Shown: positions 1-5,259 of the stretch, piece after piece | How positions within the stretch are numbered: position 1 is the stretch's first letter | How the letters are laid out: each line of letters starts with the position of its first letter | NCBI GenBank assembly: GCA_027005635.1 | Contig: JALTLI010000015.1 | Coordinates: forward strand, 1-8,209 | Source of the DNA: Alphaproteobacteria bacterium | GTDB taxonomy: Bacteria > Pseudomonadota > Alphaproteobacteria > UBA2136 > JALTLI01 | Direction of reading: 5' to 3' | Length of the DNA stretch: 8,209 bases | Program-made: the position numbers and the translations under genes | Notes under the pieces: model-generated | The model's database searches: none | What the model saw: the letters and a program-made list of their open reading frames with translations, nothing else | Told to the model about the DNA's origin: nothing

Positions 1-1
1 T

Positions 2-712
2 GTCCATGAACATATACCAGCTATAAAAGCCAAACGTAGAAAAGCTAAACAAGCTGAAAAAGAAGAATGTTTAAGTGATTATGACATGCTTTGTGAAACT
101 CTAGATTTTTGTAACGGTAGCCATGAAAAAGCCTCAAAGTTATTAGGTATCCCACTTAGCGAAGTTCATGCTGTACATGAAGCAAATGGCAAAAGAAAAT
201 TTAAAACAACGCAAGGCTTAAATATTGGTAGAAATTATCACCGTAATGTTGCCTCTTGTGATGCTTTAACTCATCTTTCAAAAAGAGAAGTTTTAATAAA
301 AGCCATGAATGGTGCAATAAAGCTAAACAAACCATTTACAGTTCTGTTTATAGATTTAGATAAGTTTAAACCAGTAAATGATACTTATGGTCATGAAGCA
401 GGAAATGAAATACTCCAAGCAGTAGCAGATGTACTAAACGTTTCCACACCAAAAAATTCCATAGTAGCAAGAATTGGTGGTGATGAGTTTGTGATAATGT
501 TACGTAACCCTAAAAAGAATGAAGTTACTAACCTTACAAAAAGCATTAAACAACGATTAAGCACAAAATTCCAAGTGCCATCAGCATTTGAACCTGTACA
601 AATTGGCTCTAGTATAGGTGTTGCTAACTTCCCTAAAGATGCAAACACAGCAACTGATTTACTAAAATTTGCAGATAGCAGAATGTATAAAGATAAAAGT
701 GATAGTAGATAA
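2..712 (+). CDS. GGDEF-domain diguanylate cyclase, 5' end outside window
   Basis: This is the C-terminal part of a probable diguanylate cyclase, which makes the second messenger c-di-GMP from two GTP. The frame is open from base 2, so the ATG at 86 is probably internal and the true start lies left of the window. Numbering from that ATG, the GGDEF domain spans about residues 58-205, with the metal-binding Asp90 in FIDLDKFK, Asn98, and the active-site motif RIGGDEF at 129-135. The domain ends with SSIGVANFP and a final helix. Two departures are visible. The product-inhibition site RxxD is replaced by PKNS, and the Asp of the usual GHxxGD motif (guanine contact) is Asn107. It may therefore lack feedback inhibition or be weakened; activity is not certain. 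The part before GGDEF is a basic, Lys/Arg/Glu-rich stretch followed by a Fis-like helix-turn-helix pattern (KASKLLGIPLSEV, about 16-28), which is speculative. No input sensor domain is visible. Confidence 0.85.
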   Translation, partial: VHEHIPAIKAKRRKAKQAEKEECLSDYDMLCETLDFCNGSHEKASKLLGIPLSEVHAVHEANGKRKFKTTQGLNIGRNYHRNVASCDALTHLSKREVLIKAMNGAIKLNKPFTVLFIDLDKFKPVNDTYGHEAGNEILQAVADVLNVSTPKNSIVARIGGDEFVIMLRNPKKNEVTNLTKSIKQRLSTKFQVPSAFEPVQIGSSIGVANFPKDANTATDLLKFADSRMYKDKSDSR

Positions 713-737
713 AACAACTAAATCATTAACTATCACT
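698..737. repeat. 9-bp inverted repeat around the GGDEF gene stop codon
   Basis: AGTGATAGT (698-706) is matched by its exact reverse complement ACTATCACT (729-737), with a 22-nt loop containing the TAA stop. No T-run follows on the plus strand. Read on the minus strand the second arm is followed by TTTATCTTT, so if it is a terminator it suits minus-strand transcripts better. The role is uncertain. Confidence 0.3.
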
Positions 738-793
738 AAAAATCCAAACAATTACAACCAACAATAGAGTTTATTTATTGATATTTCTAATAC

Positions 794-823
794 TTTACAG
801 TACATTTTACTTATTAATATAAA
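794..823 (+). promoter_or_regulatory. candidate promoter of the methylase stub
   Basis: TTTACA (794-799) and TATAAA (818-823) are 18 bp apart, upstream of the ATG at 857, which has the ribosome-binding sequence AAGG at 846-849. The matches are modest in very AT-rich DNA, so this is only a candidate. If real, it would be the orphaned promoter of a lost restriction-modification operon. Confidence 0.25.
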
Positions 824-856
824 GATACAACTAAATATATAATTTAAGGTACAAGC

Positions 857-919
857 ATGGCTAAAGAAAACAAAGTAACAACAATTGAGAAAACCCTATG
901 GTCAGCCGCAGATATACTT
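857..919 (+). pseudogene. type I modification methylase (HsdM), N-terminal stub
   Basis: The first 21 codons read like the N-terminus of a type I DNA methyltransferase M subunit. TIEKTLWSAADIL (about residues 9-21) matches the conserved opening helix pattern ExxLWxAADxLR, which in intact proteins leads into the helical domain before the catalytic NPPF region. The ATG has a good ribosome-binding site (AAGG, 7 nt upstream). After the Leu codon at 917-919 the similarity stops abruptly. The open frame continues to 1138, but only through an insertion-sequence remnant and the antisense of hipB, so it should not be taken as a 93-residue protein. No further methylase sequence is seen nearby. This is separate from the intact methylase at 5702. 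The assignment rests on a short match. Confidence 0.5.
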
Positions 920-1006
920 TATTCCTTTTGCAATTATAGCCTCCTTGTGTGTTCTTGTTTTAACATATTCTCTTCACAAGGTGTCTACTTTTCTTGGGGC
1001 TATTCA
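911..1006 (-). mobile_element. terminal fragment of an IS3-family-like insertion sequence
   Basis: Read on the minus strand from 1006, the sequence opens TGAATAGCCCCAAGAAAAG and then GTAGACACC, resembling the terminal inverted repeat style of IS3-family elements (TG start, CCCC block, GTAGACAC or GTGGACAC). About 60 nt further in, AGGAGG (944-939) precedes codons reading I/M-AKGIKY (934-914), like the start of an IS3 OrfA transposase with ATG changed to ATT. The frame then runs into the methylase stub and stops, so everything beyond roughly 95 bp is lost. The outer end lies 8 bp past the hipB stop codon. Recognition is from memory of the family pattern, without a search. Confidence 0.45.
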
Positions 1007-1014
1007 GTATTTTT

Positions 1015-1215
1015 TTACTCTAACCCTAGAACCTTTAATATTTTAATAGCACTATCCAGCTTGATACTGGTTTTACCCTGCTCAAAACTATTTAGTGTAG
1101 GCTTGCTAACACCTGCTAAAACAGCTAGCTGTTCTTGAGTAAGTTTTTGTTCTTTGCGACGCTTTACTGCTTCTTCAACAAGGTTTTGCCAATTAAGGCG
1201 AATGTTCCGTTCCAT
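1015..1215 (-). CDS. hipB: HipB-like antitoxin, XRE-family DNA-binding protein
   Basis: This 66-residue protein is a lone Cro/C1 (XRE) helix-turn-helix domain. The core LTQEQLAVLAGVSKPTLNSF (about 25-44) shows the classic LTQxxLAxxAGVSxxTxxxxE pattern, followed by the helices that make the dimer. It should bind operators in the hipA promoter and neutralise the HipA kinase. The start ATG has a strong ribosome-binding site, GGAG, 5 nt upstream (1224-1221). The gene begins inside the 3' end of hipA (52-bp overlap, different frame), so the pair is co-transcribed with toxin first, the reverse of the E. coli hipBA order. The protein stops at LKVLGLE, where many HipB proteins carry some extra residues, and an insertion-sequence end lies 8 bp beyond the stop, so a slightly clipped C-terminus is possible. 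The overlapping plus-strand frame is not considered coding here. Confidence 0.88.
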   Translation of the reverse strand: MERNIRLNWQNLVEEAVKRRKEQKLTQEQLAVLAGVSKPTLNSFEQGKTSIKLDSAIKILKVLGLE

Positions 1216-2372
1216 CTTTTCTCCATCAATGTTATAAGATTATTTTTAAGCTTGCTTGAGCCAAACTCAGCTTCTGATATAGCTTGTTTAGCCGCATCAA
1301 TATTTTTATTGATACCATTAACTGCCATGTTGATAGCAGCTTTTGATAAACCAAAATCTTCACCAAGTTTAATAATATTAGCTGGTTTTAAATTACCAAT
1401 ACGTAGTTCAGATGAACCAGCAATAGAAAGTGCCACAGTTTTATATTGGTACAACGATGCGGCCACTTGGTCATAAGAAGGGGTAAAACGTAAACCTTGG
1501 GGGCTATGAATCATGGCAAAGTTTTTAAAATGTATATCTGTATTTCCAAGTAATAAACCTGCTAAAATCCGCCTATAAAGCAGATATGATTGTGTAGGAA
1601 GGCAACTATCTGTTTGAATTATAAAATCTGCCATATTTTTATGTGAACCATCATATTTTGCTTTTGAGCGATAACCTAATAATTGATTAAACTCTTCAAA
1701 ATGAATACGCTCACCATCTGAACGATCAAATCGTTTTATAAGCAATGCACTCTCATCAAGCCCTTCAACTGTACTAATTTTAAGTTCTACAACATCATCA
1801 CCTGGTAGCAATGCCTTAAAAGCCTTTGTTGTTAAGTACTCATTTTCAATAATATTGGGGTGGTTTGCTGATGGGAATTTAGCAATATGTGTACTTAATT
1901 CATCAATACGTGCTGGGCGAAATACTCCATTTTCTGCAATTACAGTTAGTTTTGGCTGAACACCAGATAGAGATGACCTACTTGTGAGAACTGCCATTTC
2001 TTTTGGGTCATCTATATCAAGCATAGCTTTTGTTAAATTTGATGGTTCTGGGTCAATAACAGATACAGCACCTGCACAGTCAAAACCAAATGCTAATAAT
2101 AGCTCAAAACGTTTTACTTCTCTTTTACCAAGTAAACGGCTTTGTGCATGTTCAAGCCAGCCCTCAGATACAAGATTATCAAAAAATGGGTGCAAGCCAT
2201 TATTACTAATATGTGGTACTTCACTTACAGGCAAAGTATGGGCAATAGCATGGTGTTTAGCTGAAATATAACTTTCGTCATAAGTAAAAGTTATACGATC
2301 ACCAGGCTCTTCACGCAAATAGCCTGCAAATATATCCTTAAAATATACTTTTCCCCATAATAGGTTCGCCAT
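1164..2372 (-). CDS. hipA: HipA-like serine/threonine kinase toxin
   Basis: This 402-residue protein is a HipA-family kinase, the toxin of a type II toxin-antitoxin module. In E. coli, HipA phosphorylates glutamyl-tRNA synthetase and causes growth arrest; the target here is unknown. The N-terminal HipA domain covers about 1-105 and contains FGFDCAGAVSV (95-105). The kinase part has SLSGVQPK (134-141), where Ser134 aligns with the autophosphorylated serine of E. coli HipA. It also has LLIKRFDR (210-217), the catalytic loop GNTDIHFKN (276-284, base Asp279, Asn284), and metal-binding Asp301 in SYDQVAA. All key residues are present and the length is near the family norm (about 400-440), so it looks functional. 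The ATG has AAGGAT 8 nt upstream. It is the first gene of a two-gene operon with hipB, driven by a promoter loaded with palindromes. The last ~17 codons overlap hipB. Confidence 0.93.
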   Translation of the reverse strand: MANLLWGKVYFKDIFAGYLREEPGDRITFTYDESYISAKHHAIAHTLPVSEVPHISNNGLHPFFDNLVSEGWLEHAQSRLLGKREVKRFELLLAFGFDCAGAVSVIDPEPSNLTKAMLDIDDPKEMAVLTSRSSLSGVQPKLTVIAENGVFRPARIDELSTHIAKFPSANHPNIIENEYLTTKAFKALLPGDDVVELKISTVEGLDESALLIKRFDRSDGERIHFEEFNQLLGYRSKAKYDGSHKNMADFIIQTDSCLPTQSYLLYRRILAGLLLGNTDIHFKNFAMIHSPQGLRFTPSYDQVAASLYQYKTVALSIAGSSELRIGNLKPANIIKLGEDFGLSKAAINMAVNGINKNIDAAKQAISEAEFGSSKLKNNLITLMEKRWNGTFALIGKTLLKKQ

Positions 2373-2390
2373 AGTTAAATCCTTTTTACT
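2373..2390. promoter_or_regulatory. HipB operator candidate, site 3
   Basis: AGTTAA-N6-TTTACT is an 18-bp near-palindrome with one mismatch to the two upstream sites. It begins immediately upstream of the hipA ATG and covers its ribosome-binding site, so a bound protein could block both transcript elongation and, by geometry, early initiation. Its left edge lies exactly 41 bp from that of site 2. Confidence 0.55.
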
Positions 2391-2413
2391 TTAAGCTGTA
2401 TTTATTGCTACAT

Positions 2414-2431
2414 AGTAAATTATAGTTTACT
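2414..2431. promoter_or_regulatory. HipB operator candidate, site 2, over the -10 box
   Basis: AGTAAA-N6-TTTACT has perfect arms and contains the hipA -10 element TATAAT (2424-2419, minus strand). Binding here would exclude RNA polymerase. The 18-bp size equals that of E. coli HipB operators (TATCC-N8-GGATA), though the sequence differs. Confidence 0.65.
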
Positions 2432-2447
2432 TTTGATGGTATTTCAA
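2419..2447 (-). promoter_or_regulatory. hipA-hipB promoter, sigma70 type
   Basis: On the minus strand TTGAAA (2447-2442) is separated by 17 bp from a consensus TATAAT (2424-2419). This is the best promoter in the window. Transcription would start near 2412, giving a leader of about 40 nt before the hipA ATG at 2372. Operator candidates lie over the -10 box, upstream of the -35 box, and between the start point and the gene. Confidence 0.72.
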
Positions 2448-2451
2448 GGGG

Positions 2452-2475
2452 TAAAGTAAAATATATTTTACTTTA
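2452..2475. promoter_or_regulatory. HipB operator candidate, site 1, 24-bp perfect palindrome
   Basis: The 24 bases are exactly self-complementary. The inner 18 bp (2455-2472) are AGTAAA-N6-TTTACT, the same as site 2, and the palindrome extends 3 bp further on each side. It lies just upstream of the hipA -35 box. It could alternatively fold as a hairpin after fic, which ends 30 bp away, but fic transcription comes from the other side and the TTTACTTTAA tail is not a clean terminator. Confidence 0.65.
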
Positions 2476-2504
2476 ATATAATTAAAAATTTCTCATGGCT
2501 CAAT

Positions 2505-3686
2505 TTAAACTTGTAAATCACTATTATATAATGCAGGGAACCATCTACCAATAACTTTAATTGGAAAGCCTAATCTTACAGCTCCTTTAGATGTATCTGA
2601 TACTAATAATCCTGCATCTGTAAGACTTTTAAGTGTGCTACGTGCTTGCCTATCTTTGTATCCTGTAAGCATAGATGCTTTACCACGTTCAAAACTACCA
2701 GCAATTAATGCCTCACGTACCAATGGGAATGATCCAGCAGGCAATCTTTTTGCTCGCACTTCTTCTTCAATATAAATTTCAATACGTATTAGCAGCTCTT
2801 CTGGAGACAATAAATTCCTCATAAAATCTACTTGATCTATGCATAATTTTAAGAAAAATTTGCAAAAATTAGCCAGTTCTTTTTGACTGAGGCTACCACG
2901 TCCATCTAAATCTCCCTTACGTGGTTCATCTGCCGCCATAAGTGCTGCTTTATAAGCCTCAACATTACGTGCCAACCCTCGTGCAACAGACCATAAACTG
3001 CTACCAACGCCTATTTCTTTTAAAACAGCATGGGATAAAAGACGTGCAACCCTACCGTTGCCATCATAAAATGGGTGAATCCATAATAATCTATGATGTG
3101 ATGTAGCTGCTGCAATTATTCTTTCCATACGACCGAGTTTAGTTAAATCATATGCATCTTCAAATCTATTAAGAAATTGTGGTAAGTTCTTAAATAATGG
3201 TGGTTCATGTATTCCAACTGCAACTTCACCTTTTCTTAACTCGCCTGGAATAATTTTTATACGTTTACCTGTATCTGGATTTTCAACCCATAATAAATCT
3301 TCTGGAAGGTTTTCACAAAACTCACGATGTAACCATAAAATATAATCAGTTGTGATATTCATGGAGGATTGCTCTTCATCAATTATTTTTTGCAAGCGTA
3401 TATGAGCCAATGCCTCTAGTTGTAGATCACGTTTCTCTGGTTCACTTGAAAAATCATTATTAAGAGCTTTATCAATATCTCTTGGGTGAGTATTGTGATC
3501 CTCAATAAGATTACTATAATAACAATTCATGGAACGAACTAACTTACCAACTTCAAGCTGGACTGTAGGATGTAAAATACTAGAAAGCTCGGCACCTTTT
3601 TGAGTTAGCTCTAATGCAAGGTCCTGTAGCTCCTCAGATATAGTGCTCGGTAACATTGGTTCCATAAGTGTTATATGTTCAGTCAT
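2505..3686 (-). CDS. Fic-domain AMP-transferase with C-terminal winged helix
   Basis: This 393-residue Fic protein probably transfers AMP from ATP to a target protein hydroxyl. The catalytic motif HPFYDGNGRVAR (204-215) is complete, with catalytic His204. An N-terminal inhibitory helix carries SNLIED (58-63), a version of the (S/T)xxxE(G/N) motif with Asp in the last place. The inhibitory Glu62 is kept, so this is a class II, self-inhibited Fic protein. VGIHEPP (157-163) is likely in the substrate-binding flap region. The last ~80 residues, with RQARSTLKSLTDAGLL (347-362), look like a winged-helix DNA-binding domain. No good ribosome-binding site precedes the ATG. Instead a duplicated GCCGAT motif ends 2 bp from it, so later starts at Met8 or Met11 remain possible, although they have no better site. 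It is separated from hipA by a promoter and is probably its own transcription unit. Target and cellular role are unknown. Confidence 0.93.
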   Translation of the reverse strand: MTEHITLMEPMLPSTISEELQDLALELTQKGAELSSILHPTVQLEVGKLVRSMNCYYSNLIEDHNTHPRDIDKALNNDFSSEPEKRDLQLEALAHIRLQKIIDEEQSSMNITTDYILWLHREFCENLPEDLLWVENPDTGKRIKIIPGELRKGEVAVGIHEPPLFKNLPQFLNRFEDAYDLTKLGRMERIIAAATSHHRLLWIHPFYDGNGRVARLLSHAVLKEIGVGSSLWSVARGLARNVEAYKAALMAADEPRKGDLDGRGSLSQKELANFCKFFLKLCIDQVDFMRNLLSPEELLIRIEIYIEEEVRAKRLPAGSFPLVREALIAGSFERGKASMLTGYKDRQARSTLKSLTDAGLLVSDTSKGAVRLGFPIKVIGRWFPALYNSDLQV

Positions 3687-3687
3687 T

Positions 3688-3711
3688 TTTGCCGATCTTT
3701 TTGCCGATTAT
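3688..3711. repeat. fic upstream repeat, copy 1
   Basis: This 24-bp copy is identical to 3779-3802. It contains two TTTGCCGAT units 12 bp apart (ATCGGCAAA on the coding strand of fic) and ends 2 bp from the fic ATG, taking the place of a ribosome-binding site. It is a likely operator for the Fic winged-helix domain or another regulator (inference). Confidence 0.6.
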
Positions 3712-3734
3712 ATTCATATTTATTTATCAATAGT

Positions 3735-3764
3735 ATCATATTAATAACTTATGTGTTAGTACAA
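3735..3764 (-). promoter_or_regulatory. candidate fic promoter
   Basis: On the minus strand TTGTAC (3764-3759) and TATGAT (3740-3735) are separated by 18 bp. The -10 match is good and the -35 match is weak. The two 24-bp repeats lie on either side, one upstream of the -35 box and one between the start point and the ATG, which supports a promoter here. Confidence 0.35.
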
Positions 3765-3778
3765 AAATATAACATACA

Positions 3779-3802
3779 TTTGCCGATCTTTTTGCCGATT
3801 AT
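3779..3802. repeat. fic upstream repeat, copy 2
   Basis: An exact copy of 3688-3711, shifted by 91 bp, again with two GCCGAT units 12 bp apart. It lies between the candidate fic promoter and the end of the integrase gene. Confidence 0.6.
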
Positions 3803-3839
3803 TAATTTGTTTAACAAAACATATCTTTATTTAATAATA

Positions 3840-4412
3840 TTACCCTTCAAAAATAGAACGGTTCATACGCTCTACAACTTTAGAAGTATGTTGCTCTGTA
3901 AGATGAGCATACCTTTTCACCATTTGAAGTGTTTTATGTCCTAATACATCGGCAAGTTCTGCTAAAGTTGCTCCATTCATAGCTAAATAGCTTGCAGCAC
4001 TATGGCGTAAATCATGAAATGTAAAATCTTCTAATTCTGCATCTTTCACTGCTTTTTCCCAGTATTTTTTTATTGTGAAAGGAGCAAGTCCATCTTTTCT
4101 AGGAAACAAATAATCAGAATTGCTTTGTTTTTTGCTATACAATGTAGTTAAAAGCTCCTTTGCATGTGAAGTAATTGGTAAAGCTCTTCTTTCATTGTTT
4201 TTAGTATTTTCTAATATGGCAATACCTCTATCTAAATCTACATCTCTCCACTTTAAGTGCATTATTTCACTATAACGGGCACCAGTAGACAAGGCTAATA
4301 CAATAATTGTATATGCAAGAATATATTTACAATCATTGGGTAAGCCAACAATAAAATGGTGCAATTTTGGTGCAATAGATTTCAATAATAGCCAACAATT
4401 ACCAACAATCAA
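3840..4412 (-). pseudogene. tyrosine integrase, catalytic domain only (5' truncated)
   Basis: This is the C-terminal catalytic domain of a phage/island-type tyrosine recombinase. The complete active-site set is visible: Arg46 (STGARYSEI), Lys71 (TKNNERR), His133-x-x-Arg136 (FHDLRHS), His159 (LGHK) and the nucleophile Tyr168 (VKRYAHL). Family members that excise and integrate islands are usually 350-420 residues. Here the arm-binding and core-binding domains are absent. The longest frame has only a TTG start at 4412, and a TGA at 4421-4419 blocks extension. Upstream sequence towards the tRNA fragment is AT-rich and does not read as integrase in other frames, so the 5' half was probably deleted and the domain joined to att-side DNA. 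It lies 78 bp from a tRNA-Asn fragment, the usual target of such enzymes, and points away from it. As it stands it is unlikely to recombine DNA alone. Confidence 0.82.
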
Positions 4413-4489
4413 AAACCATCAAAACGGCACTAATTTATTGAAATTCAATACTTTTGTTACATTTTTGGGAACGGTTTTATTGAGATAAA
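4413..4489. other. non-coding junction between integrase remnant and tRNA fragment
   Basis: I see no gene here. On the minus strand it contains GTTCCCAAAAATG (4472-4460) and two TTTTGAT-type words near 4427-4411, which may be remains of integrase arm-type sites or of the integrase promoter. The 5' half of the tRNA expected before 4490 is absent. Confidence 0.35.
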
Positions 4490-4538
4490 AATGACTGTTA
4501 ATCATTGGGTCGTAGGTTCGAGTCCTACCGCCGAGCCA
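4490..4538 (+). tRNA. tRNA-Asn(GTT) 3' fragment, probable att site
   Basis: The 49 nt form the anticodon arm (AATGA, loop CTGTTAA with anticodon GTT at 4497-4499, TCATT), a 5-nt variable loop, the T arm (GTAGG, TTCGAGT, CCTAC), and an acceptor strand ending in encoded CCA. No D arm or 5' acceptor precedes it, so it is not a working gene. The acceptor strand CGCCGA is one base short of the seven needed before the discriminator G, so it has also decayed. A copy that begins in the anticodon stem and runs to CCA is what island integration into tRNA leaves at the far end. The intact tRNA-Asn would lie beyond the left edge of the window. Confidence 0.78.
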
Positions 4539-4668
4539 TTTTATTATTAATTAAATCAATGTATTACCTTAACAAATAATCAAAACACCGCTTTTTAATA
4601 ATATTTTCAGTTTTAATAAGCTGGTATAGTTTAGTCTTTACACAATAAAAAAAGAATTAATAAAAATA

Positions 4669-4932
4669 ATGAAAATAGGTTTATTTTACGCATTTTTAAC
4701 GGTTATATTTTGGGCATTAGATACTGTCTTTAGCCGTTATGCCATTGTAGCACTCGATGTTAATTCTGCTATATTTGCTTGTTTAAGCCTGTTTATTGGA
4801 GCTAGTGTTCTTATAATTGTTGTAGGAGTGGGTAAAAGTGGTTTAATTACCCAAAAAGGAAGTATGGTTACAAGAGTTGGTGGAGATGAATTCTGTATTT
4901 TACTACCAAAAAGAAACAGAGAAAAGCCTTGA
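4669..4932 (+). pseudogene. chimeric ORF: EamA/DMT permease start joined to GGDEF remnant
   Basis: The first ~63 codons look like the start of a drug/metabolite transporter (EamA) permease. They form two hydrophobic helices (about 5-24 and 33-54), with FWALDTVFSRYA and the VNSAIFACLSLFIGA stretch typical of the first helices. Intact permeases have ten helices in about 300 residues. At about codon 62-65 (near 4855) the frame passes directly into SMVTRVGGDEFCILLPKR, the active-site strand of a diguanylate cyclase, and stops at 4932 after a frameshift. Neither function can survive: the permease lacks eight helices and the cyclase lacks its nucleotide-binding first half. There is no convincing ribosome-binding site. 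A deletion that fused two neighbouring genes is the simplest cause. Confidence 0.75.
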
Positions 4933-5096
4933 AATATATTGTCGAAATAAAAGCATTTACAATTAAGTCATTTAAATATAGAAGTAAAACCATACAAGTT
5001 GGTGCAAGCATAGGTGTTGCAAGTTACCCAGAAGATGCTAACAGTCCAGAAGAATTATTAAAGCTAGCTGATAAAGTCATATATGATAATAAATAA
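4864..5096 (+). pseudogene. diguanylate cyclase C-terminal half, frameshifted
   Basis: Codons from RVGGDEF (4876-4896) continue in one frame to about 4926. The remaining part, ending with VGASIGVASYPEDA and EELLKLADKVIYDNK, is in a different frame (stop at 5094-5096). Restoring one base near 4926, in the GAAAAGCC run, rejoins the two as ...NREKALKYIVEI..., so a single-base deletion explains the break. It is homologous to the GGDEF gene at the left edge of the window but clearly diverged, so it is not a recent duplicate. Confidence 0.78.
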
Positions 5097-5153
5097 GTAC
5101 TATATTCATAGCTATGTAAAATGGATTTTGTTGGACGTCGCCCAAGGGAAAAA

Positions 5154-5173
5154 TGGCGGACAGTGTGGGATTC
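5154..5173 (-). tRNA. tRNA-Ser-like 3' end, 20-nt probable att site
   Basis: The minus strand reads GAATCCCACACTGTCCGCCA. This parses as the end of the T loop, the T-stem strand CCCAC, acceptor strand ACTGTCC, discriminator G, and CCA. The matching 5' acceptor would be GGACAGT, and G73 fits tRNA-Ser. The rest of the tRNA is missing to the right, so this is the short identity block left by an integrative element whose body extends right. The intact tRNA would lie past the right edge. Confidence 0.6.
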
Positions 5174-5230
5174 ACAATAAGCAGGTAATATTATGTTTTA
5201 TATAGATATACTCAATTATAACTATGCAGA

Positions 5231-5251
5231 TGCCCCCAATAGTGCCCCCAA
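5231..5251. repeat. tandem TGCCCCCAA repeat near the att site
   Basis: TGCCCCCAA occurs at 5231-5239 and 5243-5251, 12 bp apart, and stands out as GC-rich in AT-rich DNA. Paired C-rich words of this kind close to an att site resemble integrase arm-type sites. No integrase gene is seen beside it in the window. Confidence 0.45.
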
Positions 5252-5259
5252 GTGTGTTC

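Noticed and set aside
391..717. Minus-strand 108-codon frame
   Set aside because: Antisense to the GGDEF domain, which carries strong motifs.
920..1138. Continuation of the plus-strand frame that begins at 857
   Set aside because: After codon 21 it reads through an IS remnant and the antisense of hipB. The hydrophobic look is a by-product of AT-rich antisense, not a membrane protein.
1135..1476. Plus-strand 113-codon frame
   Set aside because: It is fully antisense to hipA/hipB, which have clear conserved motifs, and has no supporting ribosome-binding site.
3686..3802. CRISPR-like repeats
   Set aside because: There are only two identical 24-bp blocks with one promoter-like interval between them, no array and no cas genes. 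An operator explanation fits better.
3675..3944. Plus-strand 89-codon frame
   Set aside because: It spans the fic promoter repeats and antisense of the integrase end, with AT-driven Leu/Ile/Tyr content and no ribosome-binding site.
4490..4538. A working tRNA-Asn gene
   Set aside because: The D arm and the 5' acceptor strand are absent upstream, and the 3' acceptor strand is one base short.
5107..5116. CATAGCTATG palindrome
   Set aside because: Ten bases in AT-rich DNA with no nearby gene start; too short to assign a role.
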